Shown: in pieces, positions 16,183 to 26,054 of the stretch
Position numbering within the stretch: the stretch's first letter is position 1
Layout of the letters: the number at the start of each line of letters is the position of its first letter
Source: Oceanobacillus kimchii X50
GTDB taxonomy: Bacteria; Bacillota; Bacilli; Bacillales; Amphibacillaceae
DNA: 64,000 nucleotides
Assembly: GCF_000340475.1 (NCBI RefSeq)
Contig: NZ_CM001792.1
Span: 464,783 to 528,782, forward strand
Direction of reading: 5' to 3'
Program-made: the position numbers and the translations under genes
Notes under the pieces: model-generated
Told to the model about the DNA's origin: nothing
The model's database searches: none
Seen by the model: the letters and a program-made list of their open reading frames with translations, nothing else

Positions 16183-17569
16183 GATCGTCCACCTCCATAA
16201 AAGATTTGGCTTTATTTAATGTTTCAATATACTCATTTGTAGGTATGGAGTCATAGACTATTCCTGCTCCTGCTTGTAAGTATGCTTTATCATCTTTAAC
16301 GATCACAGTTCGAATAGCTAGAGCCATGTGTACATCTTGTTGAAAATTGATAAAACCAATACCTCCACCGTAAGGACCTCTTTGGTTTTGTTCTAACTCG
16401 TTGATTATCTGCATTGCGCGTATTTTTGGTGCTCCAGATACCGTTCCTGCTGGTAAACAAGAGATTAATGCATCAATACTAGAGTAGTTTGATTTTAGAA
16501 TGCCAGTGACTTCAGAGACCATGTGCATGACATGCTGATATTTTTCTATTTTCATATATATCGGAATATCAATACTTCCAATTTCACATACTCTTCCAAG
16601 GTCATTTCTACTTAAATCTACAAGCATTTGATGTTCTGCTCTTTCTTTTTCATCAGAGAGCAATTCCTCTGTCAGCATTTGATCAATCTCTTCAGTACTA
16701 CCTCTTTTTCTTGTACCAGCTATAGGATTTGTGATGATTTTCTTTCCACTTGTTTCAATGAGACTTTCTGGTGAAGCTCCGAGAATGAGGTAATCATTAA
16801 AATCCATATAAAACATATAAGGTGAAGGATTCGATTGTCTCAGTTGTTCATAAAATGAGATGGAAAATGTTTCTGGATTTTCGACTTTTGCCTGCATTCG
16901 TTGAGATAATACAACTTGAAAAATATCTCCTTCTTCAATATATTTTTTTGCAATAGCTACATTACTTTCGAATGTTTCTTGGTCCATTTCTGGAGTGAAT
17001 GAATATCTCGCAGGGAAGGGGAGCATTGTTACTCTTGCTTTCTTCATAATTTCTCTGAGTTGTTCTAGACGTTTCTGTAAAATATGTTCAGAAGCTGATG
17101 AATCCGTATCAATCACAAGTAGGTAGCATGTATCTTCTTCATGATCGAATATGATCGTATCTTCAAACAACATCAGATGTATGTCTGGCATGTTTCGTTT
17201 ATCAGGTAATCTATCCCCGATGTGCTCAAAGGAACGTATCGTATCGTAGCCGATATATCCGATTGCTCCCCCATAAAATGGAAAGGAAATATCGATTTCT
17301 ATTTTAGGTAGATGCTGTTTTATATAATGTAAGGCATGTTGTTCAACCCATTTATCTTCATGAGTTTTATAGTTACAAATCTTTGTACGATTATCGAAAC
17401 CAAGGATTTCTTGATATGGACTCCTTCCAAGAAATGAAAAGCGTCCTTTTTCTTCATGTGGAAAACTGCTTTCCAATAAATATTTCTTTGGACTATCTAG
17501 TTGTGTTAGAACTTGAATAGGTAATAATTGATCGATTGGTTGCTTCTCAATTACATAACGGATACTCAT
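16163..17569 (-). CDS. trpE: Anthranilate synthase component I
   Basis: TrpE makes anthranilate from chorismate using ammonia from TrpG. The 468-residue protein has the tryptophan-binding LLESSFPHEEKGRFSFLG in the N-terminal part and the chorismate-binding core ITNPIAGTRKRG, ERAEHQMLVDLSRNDLGRVC and LPAGTVSGAPKIRAMQII. The ATG at 17569 is the first gene start after two tandem T-boxes. Feedback inhibition by tryptophan is expected from the family. Confidence 0.97.
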   Translation of the reverse strand: MSIRYVIEKQPIDQLLPIQVLTQLDSPKKYLLESSFPHEEKGRFSFLGRSPYQEILGFDNRTKICNYKTHEDKWVEQHALHYIKQHLPKIEIDISFPFYGGAIGYIGYDTIRSFEHIGDRLPDKRNMPDIHLMLFEDTIIFDHEEDTCYLLVIDTDSSASEHILQKRLEQLREIMKKARVTMLPFPARYSFTPEMDQETFESNVAIAKKYIEEGDIFQVVLSQRMQAKVENPETFSISFYEQLRQSNPSPYMFYMDFNDYLILGASPESLIETSGKKIITNPIAGTRKRGSTEEIDQMLTEELLSDEKERAEHQMLVDLSRNDLGRVCEIGSIDIPIYMKIEKYQHVMHMVSEVTGILKSNYSSIDALISCLPAGTVSGAPKIRAMQIINELEQNQRGPYGGGIGFINFQQDVHMALAIRTVIVKDDKAYLQAGAGIVYDSIPTNEYIETLNKAKSFMEVDDHDFINR

Positions 17570-17601
17570 GTCTTCGACTCCTCATTTAAATTTGGTTGAA
17601 T

Positions 17602-17880
17602 AAAAAAAGTCCCCTATAAACACAGTAATGTGCTTATAGAGGACGATAGGAACCGCGGTGCCACCTCATTTGAGAAAATATTTTCCCAACTCATTTTCAG
17701 ATACGGGAGCAACTATTCTCCGATATCCTATCCGTATAACGGCGGAAACCCGTTTTTCCCTACTAGTCTATGTTTCAAGAAAACTCTCGTAAGTCCATTC
17801 AATACTCTTCTACGTGCTAGAATTTCACCAACCTCTAGCTCTCTGTAACGCTTCCTGAATATCTACTCCTCTTACTCAAT
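17602..17880 (-). promoter_or_regulatory. Gene-proximal tryptophan T-box riboswitch
   Basis: Read on the minus strand, the leader of trpE contains an AGAGAGCT-type stem I element, GAATGGACT with TGG as specifier codon (17797-17795), the T-box AGGTGGCACCGCGG (17666-17653) and a terminator with a 16-bp stem and seven T at 17644-17602. T-boxes bind uncharged tRNA matching the specifier and then form an antiterminator, so transcription of trp genes should rise when tRNA-Trp is uncharged. Confidence 0.92.
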
Positions 17881-17907
17881 GATTTGCAATTATTTAGTTG
17901 TCTGAAT

Positions 17908-18182
17908 ACAAAAAAGCCCCTAATCCTAAAAAGGACGAGGGACCGTGGTACCACCTTTATTAGCTGAAGTTCAGCTCACTTTAAAAGTAGGATAATAAAT
18001 TATCTACTTAGTCTCGATAACGAGAGACAAATTCGCCAAGGCCTACTTCAGTTAACGGTTCGGTTTGGAGCTCAGAAGTCCATTCCTTAATAAAATATCC
18101 CACTGATTCCCACCAACCATCAGCTCTCTTTAGGGTTTTTATTAAGTACTCTTCTTCGTCAGTGCCGGTTCATCAATTTGTT
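17908..18182 (-). promoter_or_regulatory. Promoter-proximal tryptophan T-box riboswitch
   Basis: A second complete T-box lies upstream of the first: AAAGAGAGCTGATGG in stem I, GAATGGACT with TGG specifier at 18082-18080, the T-box AGGTGGTACCACGG at 17956-17943, and a terminator stem at 17942-17916 followed by six T. Both leaders must read through for trpE to be transcribed, which gives a tighter, two-step gate. Confidence 0.92.
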
Positions 18183-18188
18183 GAATTT

Positions 18189-18218
18189 ATCTTACCGGAA
18201 AGGACAAGCAATTGTCAA
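18189..18218 (-). promoter_or_regulatory. Promoter of the trp operon
   Basis: On the minus strand TTGACA (18218-18213) and TAAGAT (18194-18189) are 18 bases apart. The transcript would start just before the first T-box. Confidence 0.8.
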
Positions 18219-18284
18219 TAACCTTTTTGAATTTTTTTTCTATAGTCCAGTCACTTAACTCTATTAATCGACCGAAGTCTCCTG

Positions 18285-18833
18285 TTAGCCCAGAAAATTT
18301 TCAAATTTATCATCGACCGAGATCCGTTCTTTCTGTGGCGGTATTTCTTCAAAGTAACCTAAATGAAGAAAACCAACGATTTTTTCATTTTTTTGGATGT
18401 TTAATTTATCTTTAACGTTATCATCGTAAATATGCGGGTTTGTTTTCCATACAACTCCAAGTTTCTCTTGCCATGCAAGCAACCAGAAATTCTGAATCAT
18501 GGAAGCAACAGCCCCGTAGTTTTCGTCCCATTGCTTTGGAATATCAGACTCTTCCATAACAACAACGAGTATTGCATTAGGTTCATTTAAATAATTTTCT
18601 CTGTTTTCTTGTCTTTCTTCAGGGTAAGTAGATGCAACTTTTTTTGCGAAAACAGGCAAGTGTTCTTGACTGACAAACAAAAAGCGCCAAGGCTGTCTCA
18701 TTCCATGTGTGGGTGCCCATATTGCATCTTCTAATAATTCTTTTATTTTATCTTCAGTGACTTCTTTATTTGTGTAACCTTTTTTTATGGCACGTCGTTC
18801 TCTAATAAGTTTCGCTAATGCAGTTCTTTCCAT
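18285..18833 (-). CDS. Nitroreductase-family protein under Fur control
   Basis: The 182-residue FMN-binding protein starts MERTALAKLIRERRAIKKGY and has APTHGMRQPWRFLFV, ENYGAVASMIQNFWLLAW and VGFLHLGYF, typical of the YdjA-like short nitroreductases that reduce quinones, nitro compounds or flavins with NAD(P)H. AGGGG lies seven bases before ATG 18833; starts at 18851 and 18839 are less well placed. The Fur box directly after the promoter suggests it is induced by iron starvation, so a role in reducing ferric ligands is possible (inference). Confidence 0.85.
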   Translation of the reverse strand: MERTALAKLIRERRAIKKGYTNKEVTEDKIKELLEDAIWAPTHGMRQPWRFLFVSQEHLPVFAKKVASTYPEERQENRENYLNEPNAILVVVMEESDIPKQWDENYGAVASMIQNFWLLAWQEKLGVVWKTNPHIYDDNVKDKLNIQKNEKIVGFLHLGYFEEIPPQKERISVDDKFENFLG

Positions 18834-18857
18834 ACCCATACCCCTATACAATTTAAT

Positions 18858-18906
18858 TGATAATTGTTATCAATTAAATTGTAACGGAAGCGCACATTCT
18901 TTGCAA
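18858..18906 (-). promoter_or_regulatory. Promoter with Fur box of the nitroreductase gene
   Basis: On the minus strand TTGCAA (18906-18901), a 17-base spacer and TACAAT (18883-18878) form a promoter. TGATAATTGTTATCA at 18858-18872, at the start of the transcript, matches the Fur 7-1-7 consensus in 14 of 15 positions, inside a longer perfect palindrome with 14-base arms (18850-18880). Confidence 0.8.
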
Positions 18907-19106
18907 ATTTTGAGTAAACTACTTTACAACTGACTTGTAAAGAGGTAAAATAAACTAATATCTTTTTTGAAAGGTATTTGCGAAAATTAACTGAATAGAA
19001 AATATTGTTGCGCAGTAGCTATATAGTCTGTGCTTTTTTCATACATGTTTATATTCGGTGAAATTCGGTAATTAAATTAATATACACGAAAGAAAGGAGC
19101 ATAAGT

Positions 19107-19646
19107 ATGGAAAGAGTTACTTTGGAACAGATTTTTGTTCACCCAATCACAAAGAAGTATTTACAACGCTCTGGGGTTGCCCATGCAGTGGCAGTGGCGG
19201 AATACGCATATATTTTTTCTAAGCGATTTGCAGTAAATCCAGATCTTGCCACAAAAGCAGCACTCTTACACGATATTGGTCACTATACATGGTATCGTAA
19301 TGGTGAATGGGATTATAATCTCTATAAAGAAAATGATATTCATGCGATTAAAGGTGCGAGTCGTGCGCATAAACTTTTAATTCGAAATGGTGAAGAGCGA
19401 CAAGCAGCAAAAGAAATCGCTGTTGCTATTTTACTTCATACTGACTCTTATCTGCCAGAAGGCGAATTGCAACTAAATCCACTTCAACAAGTTGTGGCAA
19501 TGGCAGATGAAGCTGATGAAGAGTATGGTGGCAATCATCACTATAAAGAAATCGACCCCGAACTAGCGCTAACAAGAATTCGAGCATTAGATAAACAAAT
19601 TGATGATGCTTTAAATAAAGCAGATACCTCTTCTAAGCATGCATAA
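19107..19646 (+). CDS. HD-domain hydrolase
   Basis: The 179-residue protein has an early SGVAHAVAVAEYAY histidine, ALLHDIGHYTW with the HD metal pair, HAIKGASRAHKLL and VAILLHTDSYLPEG, the arrangement of HD-superfamily phosphohydrolases acting on nucleotides. Substrate is unknown. AAAGAAAGGAGC precedes ATG 19107. It is monocistronic, divergent from the nitroreductase gene, with about 220 bases between that hold the nitroreductase promoter. Confidence 0.8.
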   Translation: MERVTLEQIFVHPITKKYLQRSGVAHAVAVAEYAYIFSKRFAVNPDLATKAALLHDIGHYTWYRNGEWDYNLYKENDIHAIKGASRAHKLLIRNGEERQAAKEIAVAILLHTDSYLPEGELQLNPLQQVVAMADEADEEYGGNHHYKEIDPELALTRIRALDKQIDDALNKADTSSKHA

Positions 19647-19714
19647 AAAGAAATGCATGAATTTAGAGGTTACATATTTTTTCTTACTCCTCTATATTAG
19701 CAAAATCTACAATG

Positions 19715-19742
19715 AAAACGCCCTCTAATTTAGAGGACGTTT
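19715..19742. terminator. Shared terminator
   Basis: AAAACGCCCTCTAA pairs with TTAGAGGACGTTT with one internal mismatch. It lies between the convergent HD and VanY-type genes. Confidence 0.75.
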
Positions 19743-19747
19743 ACGAA

Positions 19748-20770
19748 TTATTTCTCCAAATATTCTTCTAAAGTAATGTTTTGATTCATGATTTCTTCTG
19801 CTGCTTTTTGCCCTACATATCGTAAATGCCAAGGTTCAAATTGATATTTAGTAATTTCTTCTTTACCTTCTGGGAACCGAATTATAAAACCATAGTTCGT
19901 AGCATTTTCTTTTACCCATTTTCCTTCTTTTGTTTCACCAAATTCTGTTTCTAGACTAAAGTTAACTTCCGGACTTGTTACATCCATAGCCAGTCCCGTT
20001 TGATGTTCACTTTCTCCAGGACGAGCACTATACTTGTTTGCGTGCTTTTCACCATTTTCAGCGGCATTTGCTGCAAAAATAGTATCCTGGCGGTCGTATG
20101 ATCGGTATCCAGATTGTGCATATAGCTCTAAGCCTTCTTCTTGTGCATCAGCAAACAATTCTTCTAATGCGTCAGCGGCAGCTTGGCGCATATATTTTTT
20201 TGGAATGTCCTCAATGAAAGGGAAAGGAACATTTGGTATAACTAAATCATCTGGAATATAGTCCGCAGGCAATGAAAAATCTTTATTAACAAGAACTAAC
20301 TGATCATATGGGTTTGAAATAACTTCTGTACCTGCATCTGTAAACGCAGGTTCTGTCGGTGCTGGTAGCCCCTTACCTGGTTTATATGTCTTCTCGGATT
20401 GAATGACTTCCTCTATTTTTTGTTTGGTGTCTTCATCGTATATCCCAGAGACCAATAAATCTTCTTGTTGTATTTGAAAATCAGTTATAGCCCAAGTCAC
20501 CTGTTCGTTATAGTTACCTTGATCAGAAAAGCTGTACCCTAACTGTTCGAGAAAATACTGAAGTGCAACTACCTGTTCTCCTTGATCTAGTTTTTGTAGA
20601 GGAGTTTTGGGTAACTTTTCATATTCTTGATTAGCTGTTACATCTTCTTCATCTGACGGATTCTCTGAATTATTTTGAGAAGATGAATTGGTATCATCAT
20701 TAGATTGGCATGAGGTCATGAAAAATAGTAGTACACCGATCAATAGCAACAACCAAAGCAAACGTTGCAT
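19748..20770 (-). CDS. D-alanyl-D-alanine carboxypeptidase lipoprotein with PG-binding domain
   Basis: The 340-residue protein has a lipoprotein signal (residues 1-21, FMTSC lipobox), an acidic Ser/Asn-rich linker to about residue 55, a peptidoglycan-binding domain (VVALQYFLEQLGYSFSDQGNYNEQVTWAITDFQ, about 68-115), and a C-terminal VanY/LdcB-type M15 peptidase with SGYRSY, SARPGESEHQTGLAMDV and EPWHLRYVG holding the zinc ligands. It should trim cell-wall peptides at the outer face of the membrane. It has its own transcript. Confidence 0.9.
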   Translation of the reverse strand: MQRLLWLLLLIGVLLFFMTSCQSNDDTNSSSQNNSENPSDEEDVTANQEYEKLPKTPLQKLDQGEQVVALQYFLEQLGYSFSDQGNYNEQVTWAITDFQIQQEDLLVSGIYDEDTKQKIEEVIQSEKTYKPGKGLPAPTEPAFTDAGTEVISNPYDQLVLVNKDFSLPADYIPDDLVIPNVPFPFIEDIPKKYMRQAAADALEELFADAQEEGLELYAQSGYRSYDRQDTIFAANAAENGEKHANKYSARPGESEHQTGLAMDVTSPEVNFSLETEFGETKEGKWVKENATNYGFIIRFPEGKEEITKYQFEPWHLRYVGQKAAEEIMNQNITLEEYLEK

Positions 20771-21091
20771 AATTAACGCTCCTAACTCTTACTATGTCAT
20801 TTTCTGTTTCGAGGTGTGAAAGTGTGCGTAAAATTTATTCGACTAGCCTAAAATAGGATAAGGACATTCACACCCTGATAAGTCTTCATTATCATTATTA
20901 CAGAAGTAAAAAACCAACGATTATGGAAGGCTCACTTTATATATATTTTGTTAATTTGTAAATAGAAATAATTAATTTTGCAGATTATATCTTCTCACAT
21001 TTTTATGAGGTTGAGTAGCTAAAACTATAAGTAAGTAATTTCTGAATTTATAGCAAATTAAAGAGGGTTAGTTGATTTAGTGAAGGGTTTT

Positions 21092-21132
21092 GTTTTGAAC
21101 CAGTGGCAAGTTAATTACCACTGATTCAAAAC
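21092..21132 (-). terminator. Terminator of pepT
   Basis: A 15-bp inverted repeat, GTTTTGAACCAGTGG against CCACTGATTCAAAAC, with one mismatch, lies after pepT on the minus strand and is followed by a short A/C-rich stretch. The rest of 20771-21146 is A+T-rich with no further feature seen. Confidence 0.7.
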
Positions 21133-21146
21133 TAGAGGTAGCTTGA

Positions 21147-22382
21147 TTAGTCTTTGAATTTCTCGGCAAATAGTTTAGCAATACCAATAATCGTTTTCGT
21201 GGATTTTTCCATATTTTGAACAGATATATATTCATATTTACCATGGAAATTCTCTCCACCGGTAAAGATATTTGGAGTTGGTAACCCCATATATGAGAGT
21301 TGGGATCCGTCCGTTCCCCCACGTACTGGTTGAATAATAGGATCGATATCTAATTGTTTCATAGCTTCACTAGCTATATCGACAATTTCTTTTACTGGCT
21401 CAATTTTCTCGCGCATATTATAATACTGATCTTCCATTTCCACTTGAATAGCATTCTCTCCATATTTACGTTGCAAGTCAGTAGCGAATTTTTGTAATGT
21501 CGCTTTTCGAGATTCGAACTTATTACGGTCATGATCACGTATAATGTAATAAACTTTGGTTTTCTCTACATCACCTTCGATAGATATTAAATGATAAAAC
21601 CCTTCATATCCCTCTGTATGTTCGGGTGAATCCTGATCGGGAAATTTTGAGATAAATTCAGCAGCAATCTTCCCTGAATTGATCATTTTATTTTTTGCAG
21701 TTCCGGGGTGAACACTATTTCCGGTAAAAGTGATTCTTGCTGCTGCTGCATTAAAGCTTTCGTATTGAAGCTCTCCTAATGGCCCACCATCGATGGTATA
21801 TGCGTATTTAGCGTTGAAACGAGTAACATCAAATTTGTGTGGACCACGTCCAATTTCTTCATCCGGTGTAAATGCAATACGAATGGTACCATGTTCTATT
21901 TCTGGATGTTGGATGAGGTACTGCATAGCTGTCATAATTTCAGCAATTCCTGCTTTATTGTCAGCTCCTAAAAGTGTTGTACCATCGGTAGTAATTAATG
22001 TATGCCCTTTATAGGTAAGAAGCTCTGGGAATTCCTTAGTAGAAAGTATAACTTGAAGTGTTTCATTTAAGACAATATCTCCGCCATTATAATCAATGAT
22101 TTGCGGATTAACATTCTTACCAGTAAAATCCGTAGCAGTATCTACATGGGCAAGAAAACCTATTGTCGGGATATCATTGTTCGTATTTGCTGGTAATGTA
22201 GCCATGAGATATCCATATTCATCTACTTCGATCTCTTGCATTCCAATTTCTTTAAGTTCATTTTGGAGATAGTGAATTAAATCCCATTGGCCGGGAGTTG
22301 ATGGCGTAGTACTAGATTGATCGTCAGATTGCGTGTCTATTTTCGCATATGTAATTAATCGATTGATAAGTTGTTTTTGCAT
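21147..22382 (-). CDS. pepT: Peptidase T (tripeptide aminopeptidase)
   Basis: PepT is a cytoplasmic zinc aminopeptidase of family M20B that removes the N-terminal residue from tripeptides. The 411 residues match the family in length, with [12 protein letters not shown] (zinc histidine and aspartate), [28 protein letters not shown] (catalytic glutamate), [15 protein letters not shown] and [12 protein letters not shown]. It is a single gene ending at the terminator at 21092. Confidence 0.95.
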   Translation of the reverse strand: MQKQLINRLITYAKIDTQSDDQSSTTPSTPGQWDLIHYLQNELKEIGMQEIEVDEYGYLMATLPANTNNDIPTIGFLAHVDTATDFTGKNVNPQIIDYNGGDIVLNETLQVILSTKEFPELLTYKGHTLITTDGTTLLGADNKAGIAEIMTAMQYLIQHPEIEHGTIRIAFTPDEEIGRGPHKFDVTRFNAKYAYTIDGGPLGELQYESFNAAAARITFTGNSVHPGTAKNKMINSGKIAAEFISKFPDQDSPEHTEGYEGFYHLISIEGDVEKTKVYYIIRDHDRNKFESRKATLQKFATDLQRKYGENAIQVEMEDQYYNMREKIEPVKEIVDIASEAMKQLDIDPIIQPVRGGTDGSQLSYMGLPTPNIFTGGENFHGKYEYISVQNMEKSTKTIIGIAKLFAEKFKD

Positions 22383-22497
22383 ATCGTATCTCCTCTTCGT
22401 TTTTTCTATTAGTTTACCATATATTGATTATTTAGATATCTGTAAATTATTTTATAAAATGATATGATAGTAAATAAATAGTTGCAGGAGGGATAGT

Positions 22498-23343
22498 ATG
22501 AAAAATTTAATTAGTGTACAGCGGTTGATGCGTAGATTTTCGCAAAATCATATTGTAATTGTGGATGTACGATTTAATTTAAAAGATCCCGATGCTGGAC
22601 GTAAAGCGTATTTGAAAGAGCATATACCTGGTGCAATTTATATGGACTTAAATAAGGATTTATCTGGAAAGGCAGGTAAACACGGAGGTAGCCACCCTCT
22701 ACCAGATTGGGATTTATTTACAAATAAACTAGGGCAAATAGGGGTAACGAATGAAACAACGGTTGTAGTCTATGACCAAGGAAATGACATGTTTGCACCT
22801 CGATTCTGGTGGTTAATGGATTATGTAGGGCATGATAAAGTTTATATTCTAGAAGGTGGATTAGATCAATGGAAAGAAGAAGGAGGAGCGGTAACAACAG
22901 AAGTTCCCTCTTTAAATCCAGTCACTTACCAGCCTAAATTAAAACAAAATCGTACAGTCGATATGAAGGAAGTGCGCGATAAGATTTCTAATGGCAACAC
23001 GATATTAATCGACTCACGTTCTTATTCAAGATATTTAGGAGATGAGGAACCATTGTACCGAAGAGCAGGACATATACCTGGAGCGGTTAATTATTTTTGG
23101 AAAGATGTTCTTACGAAAGATGGTAGAAGGTGGAAAGATAAAGAGCAGTTAGAAACCTTATTTGCTAATCTTTCAAAAGACGATGAAATTATTGTGTCTT
23201 GTGGCTCTGGAGTATCTGCTTGTCCAAACATACTTGCGTTAGAGACAGCAGGATTTCATAATGTGAAACTGTACCCTGGTAGTTTTAGTGATTGGATATC
23301 TTATGATGATAACGATGTGAAAGTAGGAGAGGAGGCCCCGTAA
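22498..23343 (+). CDS. 3-mercaptopyruvate/thiosulfate sulfurtransferase
   Basis: The 281-residue protein has two rhodanese domains. The first (about residues 1-135) carries HIPGAIYMDLNKDLSG and an aspartate (YDQGNDMF) in place of the active cysteine. The second (150-275) has HIPGAVNYFW and the active loop VSCGSGVSACPN. The CGSGVSA loop resembles mercaptopyruvate sulfurtransferases more than thiosulfate ones. GCAGGAGGG precedes the ATG. The stop overlaps the tag start. Confidence 0.9.
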   Translation: MKNLISVQRLMRRFSQNHIVIVDVRFNLKDPDAGRKAYLKEHIPGAIYMDLNKDLSGKAGKHGGSHPLPDWDLFTNKLGQIGVTNETTVVVYDQGNDMFAPRFWWLMDYVGHDKVYILEGGLDQWKEEGGAVTTEVPSLNPVTYQPKLKQNRTVDMKEVRDKISNGNTILIDSRSYSRYLGDEEPLYRRAGHIPGAVNYFWKDVLTKDGRRWKDKEQLETLFANLSKDDEIIVSCGSGVSACPNILALETAGFHNVKLYPGSFSDWISYDDNDVKVGEEAP

Positions 23344-23912
23344 TGTTAGGACGTTGTGGTTGGGTTACCGATGAACCTATCTATATTTCTTATCATGATG
23401 AAGAATGGGGAGTTCCTGTTTATGAGGATGACCGATATTTGTTTGAAATGTTGTCTTTAGAAGGAGCTCAAGCAGGGTTAAGTTGGATAACGATACTTAA
23501 AAGACGAGAAAATTATAGAGAAGCATTTGACCATTTTTATCCGGAAATAGTAGCAACTTATTCAGACGAAAAAGTCGAGTCATTACTGTTAAACGAAGGT
23601 ATTATTCGAAATAAGCGAAAGATAAGCTCAGTGATTAATAATGCGCATAAATGTATTGAAGTGGCCAAGGAATTTGGCTCTTTTCATAAATATATTTGGA
23701 GTTTTGTAGATGGGCAACCAATTTTAAACACGTGGGAAGATGATAAAGAAATTCCTGCTTATACTGATCTTTCTGAAAAAATGAGTAAAGATATGAAAAA
23801 GAGAGGGTTTCGCTTTGTAGGCCCAACCATTTGTTATTCATTTATGCAAGCTATTGGAATGGTTAATGATCATACAAAACAATGCTTTTTATACCATGGC
23901 AAAAATCAATAA
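23343..23912 (+). CDS. tag: DNA-3-methyladenine glycosylase I
   Basis: Tag removes 3-methyladenine from alkylated DNA. The 189-residue product starts MLGRCGWVTDEPIYISYHDEEWG with the zinc cysteine and histidine of the family, followed by LEGAQAGLSWITILKRRENYREAF and, near the end, GFRFVGPTICYSFMQAIGMVNDH. The ATG overlaps the sulfurtransferase stop (TAATG), so they are co-translated, although no shared pathway is obvious. Confidence 0.95.
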   Translation: MLGRCGWVTDEPIYISYHDEEWGVPVYEDDRYLFEMLSLEGAQAGLSWITILKRRENYREAFDHFYPEIVATYSDEKVESLLLNEGIIRNKRKISSVINNAHKCIEVAKEFGSFHKYIWSFVDGQPILNTWEDDKEIPAYTDLSEKMSKDMKKRGFRFVGPTICYSFMQAIGMVNDHTKQCFLYHGKNQ

Positions 23913-24054
23913 AATAGCAAGGAAAACTTGTAAAGGTGAATTCTTCATGTTTACAATATAAAACCGAACTACAATCCAGGCATGATATACTCCTTCTTGA
24001 ATTTTTACTTTAGCGAAGTAGATTAGAGACTGGAAAATAGTTCGGTTATTTATT

Positions 24055-25884
24055 TTATTTGAGTTTAAATACTTGTAATTGATTATTTAAATCAATTGCA
24101 AGTTCTGCTAGACTGTTGGCACTGCCTGCCACTTCTTCCATTGAGCTAGAAGTCTGTTGAGCAGCAGCAGATGCTTGTTCCACACCAGCAGCAGACTCTT
24201 CTGAAGTCGAGGCGATTTCTTCAATAAGTTGATTCATATTGGTACTATTTTCAACGATATTTAATAAATCTGATGTAATATGTTCAATTTTACTTACCAT
24301 ATCATTAACGCCATGTTGAATTGTTTTAAAGTTATCTCCAGTTGATTCGATTTGGGTTGTTCCTTCTTGAACTTCTTTGTAACCATTATTAAGGGAACTA
24401 ACAACTTCTTTCGTTCCATCTTGGATATTGGAAACAATAGTGGTGATTTCACCAACAGAATTAGATACTTGTTCAGATAGTTTTCGAACTTCATCTGCTA
24501 CAACTGCAAATCCACGTCCATGTTCACCGGCTCTTGCAGCTTCTATGGCAGCATTTAAAGCTAGCAAGTTCGTTTGTTCAGAGATATCTTTAATAACGGA
24601 TATCAGATTCGATATATCTCTTGATTGTTGATCTAGACCTTTTACTTTGTCTACAGAAACTTTAACAATTTCATCGATTCGATGCATTTGCTTCATAGAA
24701 TTTCGCATTAAAGCAGTTCCTTGATTCGTTTGTTCTAACATCTTTTCTGTTGTACTTGTAATTTCATCTCCATTTTCACGAGACTTGTTTACTACCTCTA
24801 CAAAGCCTGACATTTTTTCGGATAAGTCTGAAGCACCATTGGCTTGTGTTTCTGCACCGGCTGATAATTCTTCCATTGTAGCTGCTACTTGTGAATTACC
24901 TTCTTTTACTTCCGTTGCAGCTTGGGTAAGATGATCGCTTCGTTCTAATACGGAACTACTTGCTGAAGATACCTTCGTTAGAATAGCTTTCATATTATCT
25001 TTCATTTGATTCACAGAAGCACTTAATTGGCCAATTTCATCTTTACCGTTATATTTCATATGGGTTGCGGTTAAATCCCCAGCTGCAACTTTAGATGTGA
25101 TTTGTACAACTTGTTTCAGATTTCTGGAAATTTGAACACTAACTATACTAAAGATAGTTACTCCTATAGCGATGGTGATTAAGTTTGCCATTGTTAGTGT
25201 TGATGAAATTCGATCCATACTATTTTCTGCAGCTTCTGAAGCCTTAGTTTGAGCTTGTTCTTTTTCTGATATCAATTCATTAATTATATCAACATTGCTT
25301 GTACGGAAACGATAAGTTGTTTCTCTTAGTGTATTTGCCATTATATTATCATTGTTCTCTATTGATGGAATTACCTTTTCTTCAAATGTACTGTTGATTG
25401 TATCATCAGACCGTTTTAACTGACTTATTTTAAAATATTCATCTTCCGTTTTTAAAAACTCTTCGACTTCAATTATTAGTTGATCTACTTGACTCTTATA
25501 TTCATTAAATCTATCAACATATAAATTATTGCTCGTTAGTAGGTAGTCTGCAATTTGTATATCTTTACCTTGAATTGCTAGTGATAGTTGATTGAGTGTA
25601 CTTACCTGTTCGCTATATGTATACACTGCTTCAGTGTCTTCTTTAGATTGTTTAACTTCTTGATTCACAAAAAACCAAGCACTGAAAGTGAAAAAGATAA
25701 CAACTAAAAATGATAATAAATATTTGTTTCCTATACTTAAATTATTAAAGGCTTTTATATTAATGGAAAACTTCCGCTTTGATGTTTCTTTATTATTTTT
25801 CCATTTTATGAATGAAAATGGAGATGATTTTTTCTTTTTTATATTATCTTTAGGTTTAATCTTTTTGTTCTTAAAAAATTTCAT
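24055..25884 (-). CDS. Methyl-accepting chemotaxis protein
   Basis: The 609-residue chemoreceptor has two membrane helices (about residues 55-73 and 232-253), an external four-helix-bundle sensor between them, a HAMP linker, and a signalling domain with the CheA/CheW-binding hairpin [21 protein letters not shown]. The cytoplasmic N-terminus before helix one is unusually long (about 50 residues) and lysine-rich. GGGGG lies eight bases before ATG 25884. ACCGATAT on the minus strand at 25924-25917 resembles a sigma-D -10 box, but no matching -35 is clear. The ligand is unknown. Confidence 0.93.
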   Translation of the reverse strand: MKFFKNKKIKPKDNIKKKKSSPFSFIKWKNNKETSKRKFSINIKAFNNLSIGNKYLLSFLVVIFFTFSAWFFVNQEVKQSKEDTEAVYTYSEQVSTLNQLSLAIQGKDIQIADYLLTSNNLYVDRFNEYKSQVDQLIIEVEEFLKTEDEYFKISQLKRSDDTINSTFEEKVIPSIENNDNIMANTLRETTYRFRTSNVDIINELISEKEQAQTKASEAAENSMDRISSTLTMANLITIAIGVTIFSIVSVQISRNLKQVVQITSKVAAGDLTATHMKYNGKDEIGQLSASVNQMKDNMKAILTKVSSASSSVLERSDHLTQAATEVKEGNSQVAATMEELSAGAETQANGASDLSEKMSGFVEVVNKSRENGDEITSTTEKMLEQTNQGTALMRNSMKQMHRIDEIVKVSVDKVKGLDQQSRDISNLISVIKDISEQTNLLALNAAIEAARAGEHGRGFAVVADEVRKLSEQVSNSVGEITTIVSNIQDGTKEVVSSLNNGYKEVQEGTTQIESTGDNFKTIQHGVNDMVSKIEHITSDLLNIVENSTNMNQLIEEIASTSEESAAGVEQASAAAQQTSSSMEEVAGSANSLAELAIDLNNQLQVFKLK

Positions 25885-26054
25885 ATTTTCCCCCGCCCGT
25901 TTATATGTTTTCTTTAATATCGGTAAATAGGTAGAAAGTATGAAGGGAATTGTTAAAAATTTATGAAAGATTTGATATTATAAGCCTAATTAATCGTATG
26001 TAACTATGGAATAAAGTATAATAATAGACACTTTATATGAAAGGGATGAAAAGT

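Noticed and set aside
20830..20940. Fur box-like ATTATCATTATTA upstream of the VanY-type gene
   Set aside because: It has only one half-site and is not at a promoter that could be recognised.
25688..25930. An 80-codon plus-strand frame across the start of the chemoreceptor gene
   Set aside because: It is antisense to lysine codons (hence Phe-rich), has no family resemblance and no ribosome site.
25898..25945. A sigma-D promoter for the chemoreceptor
   Set aside because: ACCGATAT resembles the -10 box, but no TAAA-type -35 lies 14-16 bases upstream, so it is not listed as a feature.
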